Assembly: GCA_015680685.1 (NCBI GenBank)
Contig: MNCI01017890.1
Span: forward strand, 578,794-642,793
Source: Gnetum montanum
Taxonomy: Eukaryota; Streptophyta; Gnetopsida; Gnetales; Gnetaceae
Reading direction: 5' to 3'
DNA: 64,000 nucleotides
Shown here: positions 34,700 through 46,087 of the stretch, piece after piece
Position numbering within the stretch: the stretch's first letter is position 1
Layout: every line of letters starts with the position of its first letter
Notes under the pieces: model-generated
Databases searched by the model: none
Told to the model about the DNA's origin: nothing
What the model saw: the letters and a program-made list of their open reading frames with translations, nothing else
Position numbers and translations under genes: made by a program

Positions 34700-37600
34700 C
34701 ATGTAGGGTTTTCTTAAGGCCTATCCTCATCATCATGGAGTTGGTGGGTATTTTGTGCTACACTGTTCATCCCACAACTAATACCCCACTCTTTGATATG
34801 CCTTTGGGAAAGGCTTCACTCTAGTTCTGGCTTGGGGCAAGGTAATTTCTTACCTACATTGTAAAGAACTTTAGTGTGATGTTATGGTCACACTTATCTA
34901 CGATTATGGCTAGGGCTATAGTGGTGTATTTACTACCTCAAGCAACTAGCTTGGTTGCTAGGTTCATCACTAACAAGCCACCAATAGGAGGAGTAGTAGA
35001 TGCTATCATTTTACATTAACTCAAAGAGATCTGGATGATGCTATAGTATAGGTAATATAATTTTGACAATACTGTGATGGTGACACATAGAGCTGACATG
35101 TTATTCTAGAACCCACCTAGCATCATGTATCATCTACATGGGTAAGCATGGTAATTGTAATGTTTTTATGCTTTTGTCTTGACTACATTTCTTAACTTTA
35201 TTGGTTTTACAAACTTGTTGTAGGTACAAAGTCCATGGTCAAGGCTTGATCATTAATGATCAAGGCTTAATCATCAATGATCAAATCTTGGTAGTGGATC
35301 AAATATTTTTAGATAAATTCACCAAGAGTCCTTAGATTAGAACTTCTATCTATTGATAGTTAAGAGGAGACTTTGATACATATGCTTCAAGGTTCAACCT
35401 TGTATAGAAGAAGTGTAAGGATGATGAAATGATGCATAAATATTGGGAAAATTCTAACAACTCCATGGATTAGACCCTTGAAACTAGAAAATTCACTCAA
35501 ATCACACCAAAGAAGAAGAGAAAAGGTAAATATAATGGCTATGGATTCTAATGTTTCATGGTTGTGAAAATCCTAATCACTCTATGGCTTTGACTAGATA
35601 TTAAACTTTCTTATGTTGATGCTAAAATTTGTTTATTATTTTGCAGGACCTTCCACCTTTACTAATGTCACCATATGACTTTTAGGATCACATCATGAGA
35701 ATACCCACATCCTAAAGTTTGGTGAGGTGATACTAGCATAGGAGTGATTGAGGTAATAGGTGCCTAGACACATTCAAGAAAATATATAGCATGTAGGTTT
35801 ACTTGATGTATTTATGGCACCTATCCCTTCCATCCCTACTATAGAGATGATCCATGTCATCGACTCCTTTGATGAGAAGGCTAGTCAATTTAGCATCATC
35901 ATTTGAGATGTTAAGATTAGCATAGATATTGATGAGGACCTTTTTGCAACTTTTTTGGTGTCCTCACTAATGGGTCAAAGGTTTCCACTAGGATAGTTAA
36001 GAAATCAAGTCATCATAAAGAAGTTTTGGAGTGGCTTGATGCTAACATGGACAACTCTAGAATTTTCATGGATGGCTCCATGAATCCTAATGCAAAGAAA
36101 TCATATTCTTTGTTCAGGTCTCATGCATTTCCTAAACTAGTATCACAAAAGAAGGTGATCAACATTGCATAGGGGTGAACCTTTAAGAAGGTCTTAATGG
36201 ATGACACCTAGTTTAACTAGGTAGCTGCTTTGGCTACTAGGATTATGGAGGAGATCCTTAGACTCTGTGCAAACACCTTTATAATAATCCATATGGACTT
36301 TGCATTTTTGTGGGTTATCTAAAGAGATTTGTGAATATTTTATGGTATACAAGAATGCACAATGGATTCCCCAAGATCTAAGCCAACTTTCTAGGCCTTG
36401 GATAAAGCACATTTATCCAATGATGCAAGCCCAAAACCCACTAGAGGGGATGGATGATATGTTATCCATTATCACTAAGGATCTTAATGTTAGGCAATGT
36501 TAGTCCCCTCTCATGTTCCCAACAAGCATCCTAGAGGCCAAAAAACTATGTAAAAAGGCCAAAGGTGTAGCTAGAGGAAGCTTAAGAGGCCTATGAAGGA
36601 AGCACCATTGACATTAGACCAACCTACCTTGAAGAAGCTCAAGTTTTAGCTTAGGCCATTGCAGAAAGAAGTTATAGATATGATTTGTTTAAGTTTGGTT
36701 ATTTTATGTCTCAACATTTATGGCTACTTTATGGTTTCATGTATGAACTATTTTTCTATGTGCTATGGTTTTAGACAAGCGTTAGGCCATGAAGGCCCAA
36801 GCTACCATTGGGGCAAAACAAAGGCATTCATAAGAGGCACTCCTAAAGTAGCCTAAGGTTGAATGGTTTGCTAACATAGATATAAATGATCTAGATGCCT
36901 TGTTCGGTGAGGTAGTACTAGGTACATCCCCCATCATCATTCCAAAGGAGGAAGAGGAGAAGGAGCCAGGTATGCCCATGCCTTAATATTTTTTTTATAT
37001 CTTATAGTTTAATTTTGGTTTTCATCCTAACCATTCAATGATTATTATGTTTATAGTAGTTCCTAAGCCACCAATGCAATCAACTATCCCTAAGTTTCAC
37101 GTGAAACCATGGGTGAAGACTCCACACAAGCTGGATTTCATGCATGGAATGAACATCATCGACTAGTTGCAACAGGTTACACCCAAGATAGGCAAGGACT
37201 TCACTTTATGTGCCTTAGTTATTTGGCTATGTCATAGGTTGTGATTATGTTATGGCCATCTTAAATTGTATATCATGTTTATTAGTTGTATTTTTATGTT
37301 TGTGTAGTACCTTCTATGGAGTGGTACCCTAGTAGGGACATGGAGATTGACTCCCTACCTAAGCTTCCCTTCGATGTATCTAGTGTACCCTTGAAGTTGT
37401 ACGAGATTGCTACTAATGTAGTAGTCTCGTGTGCAAAAAATTCATGAGATTGAGAGAGGTCCAACGAATCCCTATGAAATAAAGTTATAGTTTTAAGGTA
37501 AAAGACTCAATGGTAAGAGGAAACTATTAGAGATCCCAAGGCCTTTGTGGAAGCCCAGGTGGCTAACTTAGGGAAACTGTAAACCAAGGAGATCACATGG

Positions 37601-38290
37601 ACCCATTACTAGCACACAATTTAAGCCAAAGTAGTAGTCTTATGGGAGATGATGGAATAATAGATGCAGATGGACCTCATCTCCCAAAAGGTTGAGAATT
37701 GTAAAGATCACTACACTTGAATCCTAGAAGGGGATAAGAAACAAAAGTTTCACAAGTGATAGTACAAGGTAGATCATAGGACCTACCTTAAGTGGCTTAA
37801 GGAGGAATCGATTAAATGGTGTAAGAGAGAGTGGTTCATCTAGGAGATCCATGTAGAGGCTTCTTATCAACTTTTTGAGAGTACTCTCATGGTGAAGCAA
37901 TCCCCTACTACTCAAATTACCACTACTATAGGTGAGACCTCTACAATTGCTATTAATTGGAAGCCACCTACTTGGACTACCATAGATATAACTAACATCC
38001 TTTTTGGTGTTGATCTTGAGGATGGTGACTATGTCAACATGATGAAGGATCAAATCCTCCATCGTTTGAAGGAAAGCCTTCCACATCTACCCCCACAAGT
38101 AAACTCGCCACAAAATCTCCACAAGTTTGATATATTTTGTGTTTTCTAGTTTTAGCTTTTGTTCATGGTTTGGCTATTGGTTGCTAACTAGCTATATGTT
38201 GTTGCATTTTAGGCCTTAGGAGACATTAGTAGCCCCAATGGTAATGGTGGGAATGATCCATCACTTCCTCCTCTAGATGCCACTTAACAA
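34700..38290 (+). pseudogene. intron-bearing gene-like relic, antisense to Tat-1, unrecognised
   Basis: Non-repetitive, less AT-rich blocks on the plus strand are separated by T-rich stretches bounded by GT and AG. Likely introns are 35132-35222 (ends 'ttgttgtag'), 35525-35646 ('attttgcag'), 36968-37060 ('tgtttatag'), about 37185-37306 ('ttgtgtag') and 38099-38211 ('gcattttag'). Blocks between them read as protein with few stops: 'FDTYASRFNLV', 'VPKPPMQSTIPKFHVKPWVK' then 'TPHKLDFMHGMNIID', 'YPSRDMEIDSLPKLPFDVSS', an open stretch at 37889-38098, and a last short exon closing 'NGGNDPSLPPLDAT' and stop. No family is recognised. Antisense ORFs are known in Tat-lineage elements, so it may be one, or a captured gene. 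Confidence 0.45.
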
Positions 38291-38580
38291 CCTTCATCAA
38301 CTTAGCTTGTTTGGCTTTTTTTTTATTTTCATGTTAATGGCTATGATTAGCCAAGACTATGTTATAGATGATTATTATTTTATGGACATTTTTTCCACAT
38401 AATGTGGCCATGGCTATGTATGTTATAGATACTTTAACTTTAAATTTAAAGTTTGGTTTTATTTTGACTATAGATATCTATGGTTGTAATAAATGTTGTA
38501 AACATTATGAATGTCAAGGATGGCTATGTTGACATCTTGGCCATAACATTAAATGGATAATTAATGTAATAATAGGCTAA
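38291..38580. other. AT-rich stretch after the antisense relic, nothing recognised
   Basis: Text with repeated 'ggctatg' words, possibly the 3' untranslated part of the antisense unit. No coding match. Confidence 0.3.
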
Positions 38581-38990
38581 ATAAAGAAGTATAATAATAA
38601 AAAAGATGTTTGCTAGTTTTAGATCATCATGGGCATAGGTCAAATTTTGTTTCCAGTTTAAGGCCATAGCTGGCCTTAATTTATGATTGTGGATATGTTA
38701 CCATTTTAAGGCCATGGTAGGCCATATTGCCAATTTATAGTCTTAGTGGACTATGATGCTAGTTTAAGATCATAATAGATTGGTTATAAAAAAATAAATA
38801 TATCTATAAGGATTTTTGATCTTTTACAATACAAGTAAAAGTAAAGAAAGGCTATAATAAATAAGTAAAAATGCAAATGAGCTTCAGCTACATGCATAAA
38901 GAGTAAAATAAATGCATGAAAGAGTATAATAAATTGAAAAAGAAAGGTTAGTCTCTATGGCTATTTGTACATATGGTTATAAGGGAATAG
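38581..38990. repeat. degenerate short-repeat zone, right side of the Tat-1 internal block
   Basis: Contains 'ttaaggccatagctggcc', 'ttaaggccatggtaggccat' and 'cttagtggactatgatgc', matching motifs at 29125-29210, and 'aaaggctataataaataag' matching 29265-29285. It lies between the protease and the antisense relic. Confidence 0.6.
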
Positions 38991-38999
38991 GATGGAGAA

Positions 39000-39740
39000 G
39001 TTTAAGGTGAACTTCACTTGAGTAGATTCTTCAATATCTTTGTAAAGAATGAGTAAGGCCTATTCTATACAAGCTCACATTTTTCATCTCCCTTACTTAA
39101 AATGTTAAAAGGAATTTCATCTTATAATGCATCTAGTTGCTTATTATTGTCATTGTTGGGTTGTTTCTTTCTTTTTAGCTATGGGATTTCATGGTTAGGA
39201 GCTTCTTCTTGAAGCTCCACTTCAAACCCCTACTCTATGTTTACGTTGTTGATAGGTAGTGGAACCATGTTATAACCATGAATGATGATTTCATCTCCCT
39301 TGTAAGGAATGTGAATTTCTTAATGGATGGAAGAGGACATAGCTTGTAATTGGGCCAACCAAGTTCCTCCTAGGATCAAGTTGAATCTTGGTGTTTCCTT
39401 GACCACCAAGAAATTGGCAATTGTGGGGAATTGCTCCCCTATCACAAAATCCAAGAAGATGGACCCCTTGATGGAAAGCCTTGATCCATTGAAGGACTTA
39501 AGAGCTATGATGATTGTAGGTTTTATTTGCTTACTTAAGCCCAAGTGTTTGACGATGATGCATGGAATGACATTAGTTGTGAATCCATCATTAACATGCA
39601 TCCAATGTACTTTAAATTACCCTATGCATGTGGTCATGAATAAAGGATCCCTAGTTACTTCTCCATTTTTGGAATTAACATTAATTTCCCTATCACAAAA
39701 TATTAGATCTGTTGACTTCTCTCCCCTTACCAAGGGAGGG
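39000..39740 (-). pseudogene. Tat-1 aspartic protease region (relic)
   Basis: The minus-strand open stretch 39320-39601 reads 'MHVNDGFTTNVIPCIIVKHL' (family 'VDNGSALNVCPLxxLxxL'), 'IKPTIIIALKSFNGSR', 'GSIFLDFVIGEQ' and 'PRFNLILGGTWLAQLQAMSS' (family 'PSYNxLLGRPWIHxxxAVPS'). These are the active site with Asp-Gly, the flap and the ILGRPW block of Tat/Ogre proteases. Just after comes 'IHIPYKGDEIIIHGYN', then text fading toward 39000, where the 10-kb block begins. Upstream 'DLIFCDREINV' (39617-39943) joins it to gag. Confidence 0.85.
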
Positions 39741-42600
39741 ACCATCACTACATGGATGGCTTCCTCATTAGCAAGGATATCCTCAGTAATGGGAATAGAA
39801 GTCAACAATTTTACTAACACCTCATGATGTGTGGCAAAAGTCACAATTAGGTCATAAAAGCTTAAGGTTGCATTCTTTTGCTTGTGGAATTTTTTGACTT
39901 GTTCCATTACACTAAGGAAGTTTTTGTCATTAGCCATGAGCATGTCATCCTAGTTGTACTTTACTTCCTCCATGCACCCCAAAATGCAATCTTCAACTTT
40001 AGGTTGTGGTTGTTGGGGCTTTTCCTCATTGTTCTAGTTATGGGCTTTAGAGTCCTCTTATGGCTTGTCATTTGAAGAGGACTGGGCAGAGGAGGTCATG
40101 GATATAGCTAATATGAGAGTGGGCCTAAGTGGGCCCACTTCCTTTTGTGCCTCTATATGCTTATCAGCCTTACTACAAGGCTTTTTCTTATGTTTTTTCC
40201 TTTTCTTGGTTGAGGTCTTTTGGTTATCAAATGTCAGTTGTAAGGAAGAGGCAGTAGCATTGGCCACCATAGGAAATTATTGTGTAATTTCTTGGGCTAC
40301 AACCAATCTGGTTATGTGAGGTTGAGGTACCCTGATGAGAAAAGGATCCCTTGGAGGCATTCATGATGGTACTCTTATGATGAAGGGGGATCTTGAGCTA
40401 GTGGAGGTAGAGAAGCCCTTTCATCATAAGGGGGTACTCAAATCATGAATGGTTCTTTAGGGGATTTCCAATCATCATCAATGTTGAATGCTGAAATGAA
40501 ATAAGGGCTATCATTAGCATTCAATAGATCCTTGTAAATTTAAATTGACTAATTTTATGGTTGAACAATATTGGAAGCATCTAAGACTAGCTCCCCTTTA
40601 TCTATCATCCTCTGCAAGTCATCCCTTAGTGTGAGGCAAAAGTCTATGTCATGACTAAGTAGCTAGTGATAGTGGAAGAAGTAGTCTAACTTGAAGTACT
40701 TAGGTAGTTGAAGGTCATATTTTGTTACTCTAGTGGGATCTTTGGCTATTTCATAGAGTCTATCATGCTTCTTTCAGAAAGGTTTAGACATTTGGTTGTA
40801 TTGAATACACCCACTTTTCAAAAGTTGGTCTAATAGCTCTAATGGTTTTAATGGTAAGGTAGTGTATTTGAACCCATCCTTTCTTTCAAAATTAAGTCTA
40901 GTTGTTATCGATGCAATGGCCGTAGAGGTTTATTGTTGGTTATTGAGGTCATTAGTGGGGGCCTTCAGTGGGTTTTCCCTTGGCCCCTAGTTTGTGATCT
41001 ATGTTTCTTTGGTCATAGTCACTATGGCCACACTATTTTGTTTGCTCTTTTCTTTGTCTCTCCATGTATCTTGATTTTTATATGCTATGTAGGTTAGATC
41101 ATGACTAGCCTCCGCAAGGGACTATGGATCAAGGTAGTTGAGCATGGACTTGATAAAGTCATAAACTACTTCCTTAACAAGTGGGCTTCAACTATAGGCT
41201 TTGATATTTCATTCAATAGTTCATTCCACTACTGAATGAATTTCTACATAGGCTTAAGGGATCCATACTTGACCTTCATAAGTTGATCAAGAATTGTGTT
41301 AGGCTTCAAGTTATACTTTAAGTGGTTGACAACTTGGGCAATCAAGTCCTAAAAAGAGGATATGGATCTCCTAGGTAATGCATGTTACCAAGTAAGTGCT
41401 TTTTTAGTTAAAGACATGGGGAAAATTCTCATGATCGTATGAGGACATGATTACAAGAGTAAGCACTTGGATCTAAAGGTTATAAGGTGAGAATTAGGGT
41501 CACATTCTCCATTGTATTTGCTAAACTAGGAAATAGGAACACCAAGAGGAAGTGTCAAGGGTGGAACCACAAGACTGATTAGATCATCCTAGTAGAGGTC
41601 CATAATCTTGATACTTTGTGAAGTAAAGGATTTAAGCCTCCTCAACTCCTTCATTAGGTCCTAGATCATCTAAAAGGCTTCATGTAGACATTGTGGTGGT
41701 CTTGTTGATTTTGGAATTTGCACATATGATTGTAGCATTTTTTGTGAGGCTTGTGGCCTCACTATGGGTTGCAAGACTAAAGGAAGAGGTTGTGTTATGG
41801 TTGTAGCTTATGGGTCAAATAAGGAAAAGGATGTTTGTGCCAATACTTGAGGCACAAATAGAATAAAGAAGGTGTGAGACCTTTGAGTTGCTTGGGGTCC
41901 CATGGTGAACCATGCAAAGGTATTTAATGTATTTATGGTGGTAAAAACCACTGTTAATGGTTGCACAAATTGAGGTTGTGTGGAAAATGGGATAGATGTG
42001 TTATAGGTTGTTGGCTATGGTGTTGATTGAATTTGATGTGTGGCTATGACTTGGTATGGGGATAGCTGAGGTAGGGTAGGAAGGAGTGGAAGATGGTAGC
42101 ACCATGCCCATGGAGAAAAAAATGTATTAGATGAAGGTGCTATGACCTTGGAAGATGTTTGTTGGAACAATCCTCCCAAGATTTTTTGGGGCTCAAATTC
42201 CATCCTAAATTCATCCTCCTCCTCTTGTTGTTCTTCTAAGCTATGCTTGTCAGCTTCCTCTTCCATCATAATCAATTTAGCTAGGATGTTATCATAGAAA
42301 TCTGTTAGAGGTATTTGGTCATACAAGAAAGGGAAATGCTCTCTCCCATCCTGATGTATGAGCTTAAAGTTCCTTTTTGCCTCTACTTCCACATGTGGAA
42401 TCATGAGGCCAGCCTACATTTTCGTGCAAATGTAGTGATAATGGTCTTCATTTATGAAGGTAAAGTTAGGACTCTTCCCTCTGGCCCTCAAAGATCTCCT
42501 ACATTTGATGATGGTAGGGTCTTTGGGTTCATAGACCCTCACAGCTTGTTGGACAATGAGGGGCAATTTGGTGGACGGTTGGATAGACATAGTACTTTTG
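39741..42600 (-). pseudogene. Tat-1 gag (relic)
   Basis: The minus strand shows broken gag text: an acidic segment at 42015-42404 with 'LIMMEEEADKHSLEEQQEEE', near 41300-41200 'NTILDQLMKVKYGSLKPM' and 'WNELLNEISKPIV', near 40650 'CLTLRDDLQRMIDKGEL', a block usual in Tat/Athila gags upstream of protease ('FxLxxxIQDLIDxGxL'), and a Lys-rich stretch near 40180-40220. The first plausible Met is near 42590 (in 'MSIQPSTKLPLIVQQAVRVY'). The plus-strand frames at 39327, 40065 and 42315 are shadows of it. Stops are dense in the middle third. Confidence 0.7.
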
Positions 42601-42603
42601 TTG

Positions 42604-43575
42604 AAAATGGCTTAAAATAAGCTATAAAGTATAAACTACAAGTAAATTCCAATGAATGCAATTCATAAACATTTAACAAGAAGCAAAAACAGCTAAAAAT
42701 GAGGTACTTACTATAATTAGTAAGTTGGGGGGGTATGGGGGTTTATCCCTTTACCAAAAATGTAAAGCTGGAAAAATTGGTATTTAAGCCTTACCTTTGC
42801 TAGCCTCCCAACTACCTCTAGGTTGGGTATGGTAGCAGAAAAAAAGAAGGGGGGTGAGATAATGGGAATCTCACCCCTTCTATTCCAACATTTGTAGGAT
42901 GGAAAGGCTGATCATTACATATGTAAAAAATGGCTTAAACTAGGTTATAAATGGCAAAAATAGAAATGAACCCCAATATGTGGAATTTACAAATGGTCAA
43001 AAGAGTAAAAATAGCTAAAAATGGAGTACATAATAAAATTGGTAAGTGGAGGATAAGGGGGTTTACCCCTTTTCCAAAAATGGAAAACTGAAAAAGGTAG
43101 GTGTTAAGCCTCACCCATGCTGGCCTCACAACTACCTCTATGGTGGGTATGGTAGGGGGAAAGAAGGGGGATGAGATAATGGGAATCTCACACCTTATAA
43201 CCCAACATTAACAAGGGGAAAGGCTAAAAATTATAGATGCACAAAATGGCTTAAAATAGGTTATAAACAACAATAATAGAGGTAGTTCCCAACAAGTGGA
43301 ATTCAGAAATATGATCAAAGCAAGCAAAAATAGCTGATAATGGAGCACTTACTAAAATTAGTAAGTGGGGATAAGGGGGTTTACCCATTTCCCAAAAATG
43401 GAAAACTAGAAATGTTGATGTTAAACACCCTCTATGTTGACATCCTAGCTACCTCTATGCTAGGTATGGTGGGAGGGGGGAGAGGGGGGGGGGGGGTGGG
43501 AAAGAAAGGGGCTAAGATGATGAGAATCTTACACCTTCTATTTCAACATTGGAGAGAAAAGGAAAAAATTTTGAA
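42604..43575. repeat. three tandem units of about 320 bp in the Tat-1 leader
   Basis: Units begin 'aaaatggcttaaa' at 42604, 42927 and 43243 (spacing 323 and 316 bp). Each carries 'gggggttta(t/c)cc', 'ccaaaaatg(t/g)(a)aa', 'actacctcta.g.tgggtatgg', a G-rich tract, 'gagataatgggaatctcac' and 'ccaacatt'. In the third unit the G-rich tract has grown to a long poly-G run (43468-43512). They lie between the 5' LTR and gag, in the untranslated leader of the minus-strand transcript. Confidence 0.9.
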
Positions 43576-43944
43576 GGTCAAAATGAAAACCTAGTAGATT
43601 CCTAAAATGATTTTGGTAAGCTACTATCTTTTACCAAAAGGAGAGAAAAGTAGGTTTGGTTGGTGTGGAAACCAACATTGGTTTTGTAGCAAAAAATGTG
43701 GCAACAAAACTTAAATGGTTGTTAAGGCTTCCACACTAATTTTATTCTAAAAATTCACAACAAATGTTGTGAAATTTTAACACCCAAACCACTTGTAGCT
43801 TCCACACTAGGATTTCTACTATGGGGGAGGGGGTGTAAGGACAATATTGGATTTCCAAGATCTTGGCTACAAATATGCAAATTTACTACTAGGAAACAAT
43901 ATAGGAAATATGGCTAATAGATTTTGACAGAAATTGGGTAGAGG
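43576..43944 (-). other. Tat-1 leader, no recognised feature
   Basis: Unique AT-rich text between the PBS and the tandem leader units, with an imperfect repetition of 'ttccacactagga/tt' at 43730 and 43800. No open frame of note. Confidence 0.4.
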
Positions 43945-43960
43945 CCCTCCTTTTAGCACC
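43945..43960 (-). other. possible primer-binding site of Tat-1
   Basis: About 8 bp inside the 5' LTR the minus strand reads TTGGTGCTAAAAGGAGGG. It is not the initiator-Met type. Tat-lineage elements often use other tRNAs, but I cannot name the tRNA with certainty. Confidence 0.45.
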
Positions 43961-43968
43961 AAGAAAAT

Positions 43969-45562
43969 TGTTGCAATTGGAAAAACTGATCATTGGAAAG
44001 ATTCAAGGATCCAATGCACATCAATCCTCGACTCATGAATCCCGAAGGCCTCTATTAAAAATGGGATTTAGGGCATCTTGGCCAATCTGGCAAATCAACC
44101 AAGGACTTACAAAATTCCCATTGGGGTAATGAAAATATAATTGAATACTAAAATTGATAATAGATCTAAATAATATGTAAAAAATAAATAGATATTTTTT
44201 GCACACAAAACCAAAAACTTAAAACTTTATTGAAAAAGAATAAAGAATGAGTTAGAGAAATATGTACAAATGGTGCCTGAGTGAACAGTAGGGGGATCAC
44301 TTGAACAAGAGTTTAGATTCTATTAAATTTGATGCAATCAATTGCATGAGCTGAATGTCTTGCCACTCTCGATGCTATCAAACCTCTTGTGTTGCTACTT
44401 TAGATCAACAACATTGGCTATGATGGGGGTTGAGAAGTGTGAAGAATTCAAGCTTCCCAAGTGCTCTACACTAGGAGTTGGAAATTCCATGACTGTAGTG
44501 TGGAGCTTAAAAATTCACAAATCCCAAAGGGAGTTACAAGGTCACAAGGCCATAGGTTTTCCATGTTGGAATTAATAGAATACAAGTGTGGAAACTTGTA
44601 AGAACTCTTAAGTGCTTGAGAATGCCCAAGTGTAGAATTGTGAACAAATTATTGAATTGTAACAAAAAACTATGTAACCAATGCAAATTGTATCAAATTG
44701 CAAAAAATGTGAAACCTCTAGATGATGTTTGAGGCTAGTTTTTATAGTTCTTAGGCCACAAATGGGTTTGCAAAATGGTTGTAATTTGGCTGCACAATGG
44801 CTGCAAATTGACTGCCAAATTGTTATAAATTTCTGCCTCATATAAGTGAGATGGGTACCCAAATTTGGGGGGTTACCTTATATAGTAAGTGTCTTCCCCC
44901 CATGGACATTCCATTTACTATAAATAGCAATAGGAGCACGCCTTCTACTCTAGAGATGAATCTTTCATGCTAAGCCTTCTACTCTAGAGATGAATCTTTC
45001 ATGCTAAGCCTTCCAACAATGTTGGAGTGCATGGAGGGATCAAAGTTGGCTATTGGCTTCCACATTGGGGAGGATGTGATTTCTACACTATGGATGGAAC
45101 CTCCATGATAGGGGGAAAATTCCACACTAAAGAAGAAGGTTTCCAAACTAAGTATGTAGTCTCCACACTAGAGGGGAGAGTTTCCAAGCTAAGGAAAAAT
45201 TGCCCACCTCTCCATGTTGGAGGTAGGTGAGATTTACCCCCTATAGATGTTTCCAGCATAGAAACATGTATAACCCCCATAAAACCCATCAAATTTCCAT
45301 TTTTTGCATTCCAAAATGCATTTTTAACAACAACACCCCCCTCCCCAATCCAAATATAGATACTAGATGACTTTTTCACTTCGGGAATGAGGCTTTGATC
45401 ACTTATGAGGCATTTTTCAACCCCAAAAAGTATAAAGTATGTAGAATTATCCATTGTGGATTACAATCTTCACATTTACAATGAAGTTTTTCCTCAGGCT
45501 TCATGGGGTGAAAGCTACATGAAGAAAATTGGCTATAACATGCAACGTTTTGTGTTGTTTCA
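43969..45562 (-). repeat. 5' LTR of Tat-1
   Basis: TGTTGCAATTGG at 43969 to ...GTTGTTTCA at 45562, pairing with 23634-25198. By eye the copies are about three-quarters to four-fifths identical in aligned stretches, so this insertion is old. A local duplication of 'ccttctactctagagatgaatctttcatgctaag' in two copies lies at 44941-45008. The GTTTCA end is followed by AGGTA, then NA-1 gag. Confidence 0.9.
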
Positions 45563-46045
45563 AGGTAAATCCTTTCCTATTCATCTAATAGCTACAACTA
45601 AGTCATTCGCTCTAGAGAAGTAAGCTTTGATCTTCTCTCATTCTTCATTTTTAATTTATCATATTCACTTTGTATAACTAGAAGCTTAGATACTTTAACA
45701 ACATATGTACCTTCATAAGTAGCTTCTAGATCCTCCCAAATCTCTTTTGCTATTTTTTACTTAGCTACACTCTTAACCTTAGATTTACTTAAAGCACAAT
45801 AAAGATAGTTTTAAGCTTTGAAATCAAACATAAAATTATCTTTTTCATCTTTAATCCACTTGCTTCTTGGCTTTGTAGCACTTTTAGTGTCATCAATGTG
45901 TAGAGTGTATCCCTCTAGGATGGATTCCTGAATCTCAAACTTCATGAATTTAAATAATCCTTTCATTCAAGTGTTCTAGTACATAAAGTCAATCCCATTG
46001 AACATTGGTGGCTCAATGTTGATGTTCCTTCCATTGTTCACTCCT
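45563..46045 (-). pseudogene. NA-1 gag, N-terminal part (relic)
   Basis: The minus strand from 46045 reads 'NNGRNINIEPPMFNGIDFMY', then 'WNTWMKGLFKFM', 'EGYTLHIDD', 'KPRSKWIKDEKDNFMFDFKA', 'LYCALSKSKVKSVA', 'IWEDLEATYEGTYVVKVSKL' and 'SEYDKLKMKNE'. This is the UBN2-type capsid of SIRE-like copia gags ('FDGxxYxxWKxxMxxFL...IWDxLxxxYEGT...VKxSKL'). It is open for about 110 residues before the first stop, then breaks at the Tat-1 insertion and resumes at 23633. It lies about 30 bp inside the PBS; the start codon is uncertain. Confidence 0.9.
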
Positions 46046-46072
46046 GAGTTACACTAAAAATTAGGAGTACCA

Positions 46073-46086
46073 AGCTCTGATATCAC
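46073..46086 (-). other. primer-binding site of NA-1
   Basis: The minus strand reads GTGATATCAGAGCT just after the 5' LTR end, one mismatch from the initiator-Met complement TGGTATCAGAGC. Confidence 0.85.
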
Positions 46087-46087
46087 T

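Larger units (their letters stand above)
23634..45562 (-). mobile_element. Tat-1: Tat/Ogre-like Ty3/gypsy retrotransposon, 21.9 kb, minus strand
   Basis: LTRs lie at 23634-25198 and 43969-45562. Minus-strand order is PBS, a tandem-repeat leader, gag, protease, a 10-kb block, RT, RNase H, integrase, polypurine tract. Flanks AAGTA (23629-23633) and AGGTA (45563-45567) fit a slightly decayed 5-bp target duplication. Excising it restores the NA-1 gag reading ('...ERIYL' to 'LQSDVII'). RT and protease text resembles the non-chromodomain Tat/Ogre lineage, also known for great length and extra ORFs. Confidence 0.85.

Noticed and set aside
37724-38086. A 120-codon minus-strand open frame.
   Set aside because: It overlaps the antisense exon-like block 37307-38098 whose plus-strand reading is more protein-like. 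The minus frame has no motif of Tat-1 pol.
28900-38990. The edges of the 10-kb block considered as a pair of LTRs of an inserted element.
   Set aside because: They share only short degenerate motifs in different order, without TG...CA ends, PBS or polypurine tract.
39327-39827. A 166-codon plus-strand open frame, the longest in the window.
   Set aside because: It is the shadow of the Tat-1 protease and gag, whose minus-strand translation has clear protease motifs.
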